Positions 61,731-64,000 of a stretch of 64,000 nucleotides of DNA are shown here, one piece after another; position 1 is the first letter of the stretch, and each line of letters opens with the position of its first letter. The notes under the pieces were generated by a model that did no database searches, was not told where the DNA came from, and was given only the letters and a program-made list of their open reading frames with translations. The position numbers and the translations under genes were made by a program. The stretch comes from Cymbomonas tetramitiformis (lineage: Eukaryota; Chlorophyta; Pyramimonadophyceae; Pyramimonadales; Pyramimonadaceae): assembly GCA_001247695.2 (NCBI GenBank), contig LGRX02034574.1, forward strand, positions 1 to 64,000. The letters are read 5' to 3'.

Positions 61731-64000
61731 GAGAGACCACTTCATAAAATAATTTGCTGTGCCTGCCATCCAGGCCTGTGAGTGTTCCAGCAGGGGAGAG
61801 ATCCTGGCATGGGAACCCACATACCATGACCCACTGGCGTCCTTGAAGAGCTCCTGCTCGTATAAAGTCGGCACTGGTGGTGTCGCGCAGATCTTGGGGT
61901 AGAGCCCCAAACTCTATTGCACGGGGCGAAATGAGGTCAGGATATCGTCTTAGCAACGCCGTGCACCTGGCCCTGGCAACTGTTCGACTGCTCGGGGATA
62001 TGTCCTGATACAGGTAGCGATCCACCTTCATCCCACTGCGGAGCAACATCTCTAGCCCAGCACAGAGGCCTCCACATGGCTCGTAGCACACCACGCCTTC
62101 TTCCCGAGCTTGCGAGAAGAACCGCCTGCCCAGCACCCTGGTGTCCACCTTCTCAGGCTTCGAGATGCGCTCGCCTTCAAAGTACTCATTGCTGTACACA
62201 GCAGGGCTTCCCTCGCCGTGCGTGCCTCGCGTAGGCCTGACCAGGCTCAACGCCTTCCAAGCTGCTCTGGCTAGCCTTCCAGAGTCGGTCACCAGCTCAG
62301 GTAAGTCAGTGTCAAACATGTCCCCATGATTGCATTCTAATTCCTCGCGGTAGTGCAAGTCGAACAAACGATGCACTGGTCCCGTGCTCAGCTGCTCCAT
62401 GGCAGCCATCCTGCAGTAGTTGGCAACCTGCACCTCTGGCGTGGCCTCTTCCCCTGGGAAAGCATCCCCAGCCAACATAAAGCACAAGTGGTCACAGAAG
62501 TCCTTCGTGTGAACTTCCCCCACGCCTGCGTGTAACGCAGTCACCTTCTCCCTCTCATGCCTCGCTCCAGTCTCATCTGTCGTGGACGGCAGTGGGTAGC
62601 GAGACGGCACGTCAGCGTTGCTGTTCTTGGCACCTGGACGATACTTCACAGTGAAGTCGAACTCCTGCAAACTGATTGCCCAGCGTAGGTGTTGCCCTTG
62701 GAGATCGGCCTTCTCCATCAGGGTGGTGAGCGGTGAGTGGTCGGTCACCAAAGTGAAGTGAACTCCATGCAAGTACTGCCTCAGTGTGCGCACTGCCCAT
62801 ACCACTGCGAGCATCTCCCCCTTGAAGCTGGCGTACTGTCTCTCCGTTTTACTCAGGGATCGGCTGATTGCCATACAAATGTACTTCTTCCCATCATCGT
62901 CCTTCTGGCCCAGCACTGCGCCAATGCCATAGGTGCTCCAATCGGTGTACAATATGAGGGGTCTGTCATAATCGATAGGCCTCAGGCACCTCCCAGAACA
63001 GAGAGCATCCTTCAGTTCTTGAAGTGCTCGATCTTGCTCCTTCCCCCAGGCTCCCTTGATGTCAGTGACCTCCTTTTTGAGCAGGTCATTGAGAGGGCGG
63101 GCCATCTCAGAGTAGTTTGGCCCCCCTGGCTCACCCACCAAGCCCTTGTAGTAGTTCATCATGCCCAAGATCGAGCGGAGCCCAGTCTTGTCCTGTGGGC
63201 TTGGAAGCTCCTGGATGGCCTTGCATTTAGCTTCTTGCGCGCCAATGGAGTTGTGACCAATGCGATAGCCCAGAAAGTCCACCGTGGCTGCACCAAAGGT
63301 ACTCTTGCCTGCATGCAAACGGATGCCAGCGTCCCCCAAGGTGCGAAGCACGTCCTCAACGTCCTTCAAATGCTGCTCAGGCGTGGAATCCGTGTAGACC
63401 ACTACGTCGTCGACGTATGCCACCGTGCAATGCTGCAAGTGACGTAACTCGTAGTCCATGATTCTTACGAACGCAGAAGTAGCTCCAGCTGCACCAAAAG
63501 GCATCGAGGTGTACTGGTACAGCTGATTCTTCCACCAAAACGCCGTCTTGCTCCTGTCCTCTTCCGTGGCCATGGGAATCTGGTGGAAGGCTTTGGTGGC
63601 ATCCAGCGTGGTCTTGAACTTAGCCTTCGCCACCTTCTGGTAGAGCTCCTCTGGTCGGTGCGGCAGCGTATTGTCTTTGAGGGAGTGCCGGTTGACACCC
63701 CTGAGGTCCACGCAGAACCTCGTCTGGGTCCACAGGCCAGTCTCGTGATCTTTCTTGCCAGCTACGACCACGTTGCTCGCATGCCTGCAATGTTTGGCTG
63801 CTGGCTCTATGAAGCCATACTCCAAAAGTTCCTTGCAATGAATATATCGATGATTTCCTGCTCGCCCGGACTGTACTTCCTGGGTCTCTGGTAGGCGGCC
63901 TTGGATTCGTCTACAAAAGGAATGGAGAACGTGTTGTGCTCCGCCTTGCCCTTGTAGCCTGTCAGATCGTGAGGACTGCTGGCAAAGGTGGTCTTGCACC
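61731..64000 (-). pseudogene. pol: G2 reverse transcriptase, RNase H and DNMT N-terminal half
   Basis: RT motifs (TRFCVDLRGVNRHS, AYVDDVVVYTD), RNase H (LYTDWSTYGIG, VTDHSPLTTL), linker, then DNMT motif I (VVCYEPCGGLCAGLEMLLRS) and motif IV (GFPCQDLSPAGTLTG). Four extra bases near 61731 after KLFYEVV, relative to G1, shift the frame; two extra near 63842 shift the frame before RT. The first bases of the element lie outside the window. Confidence 0.88.

Larger units (their letters stand above)
48388..64000 (-). mobile_element. G2: Ty3/gypsy element with DNMT, PHD and second methyltransferase domain, split by a CACTA element
   Basis: Read right to left: RT and RNase H (to about 62.6 kb), DNMT (62.1-61.1 kb), integrase zinc domain (60.4-60.24 kb), CACTA insertion (60234-51369), integrase core, PHD, SAM-methyltransferase-like domain (51365-49169), polypurine tract and LTR. 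Its 5' part lies beyond the window. Two small frameshifts (near 63842 and 61731) break it, but the 722-codon integrase-PHD-methyltransferase frame is uninterrupted. Confidence 0.9.

Overview
The window is eukaryotic DNA made almost entirely of nested transposable elements. I see no convincing ordinary host gene. GT-AG introns, a plant-type CACTA/EnSpm transposase (tnp2 family with DUF4218- and DUF4216-like parts), Ty1/copia and Ty3/gypsy elements, and a gypsy element carrying a cytosine-5 DNA methyltransferase all point to a repeat-rich green-lineage genome. A streptophyte (charophyte) alga is my best guess: retrotransposons with captured DNA methyltransferases are known from charophytes and dinoflagellates. 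The organism call is inference.

Layout. 1-7.5 kb: a dimeric satellite, a TA-flanked MITE (1049-1590), an unrecognised spliced gene on the minus strand (3012-4533) split by a 543-bp insertion, and a TRIM-like short LTR element (4593-6223). 7.5-16.9 kb: copia-1 (minus strand), decayed, with a 2.5-kb element bearing a TTAA target duplication (10417-12933) inserted between integrase and reverse transcriptase. 17-25 kb: inverted repeats, then a block with two opposite-facing pieces of a tnp2-like transposase and several unknown plus-strand genes. 25.0-36.1 kb: G1, a gypsy element (plus) broken by frameshifts, an hAT-like MITE (27914-28198) and a gag-only copia relative called T here (about 31.05-35.08 kb), which itself holds a MITE. 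38.4-48.0 kb: copia-2 (minus), 9,592 bp, with two identical 332-bp LTRs and a 5-bp target duplication; it looks young and nearly intact. 48.4-64 kb: G2, a second gypsy copy (minus), cut in two by an 8,866-bp CACTA element (51369-60234).

The most interesting system is the gypsy family seen as G1 and G2. One polyprotein has, in order, reverse transcriptase, RNase H, a DNMT3/DRM-like cytosine methyltransferase, integrase, a PHD finger and a second SAM-methyltransferase-like domain. It therefore carries a chromatin reader and one or two DNA-modifying domains next to its own integrase. Both copies keep the same order, so this is the family's architecture, although each copy here has frameshifts.

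The CACTA element inside G2 has 18-bp terminal inverted repeats, a 3-bp target duplication, two spliced genes on opposite strands, and a dense array of an alternating purine-pyrimidine palindrome (TCCRYRCGYRYGGA) that fills its ends and its introns but is scarce in its exons. The copia elements share a hydrophobic, membrane-type region between nucleocapsid and protease, a candidate -1 frameshift site (copia-2), and a 3' UTR stem-loop supported by covariation between copia-1 and copia-2.
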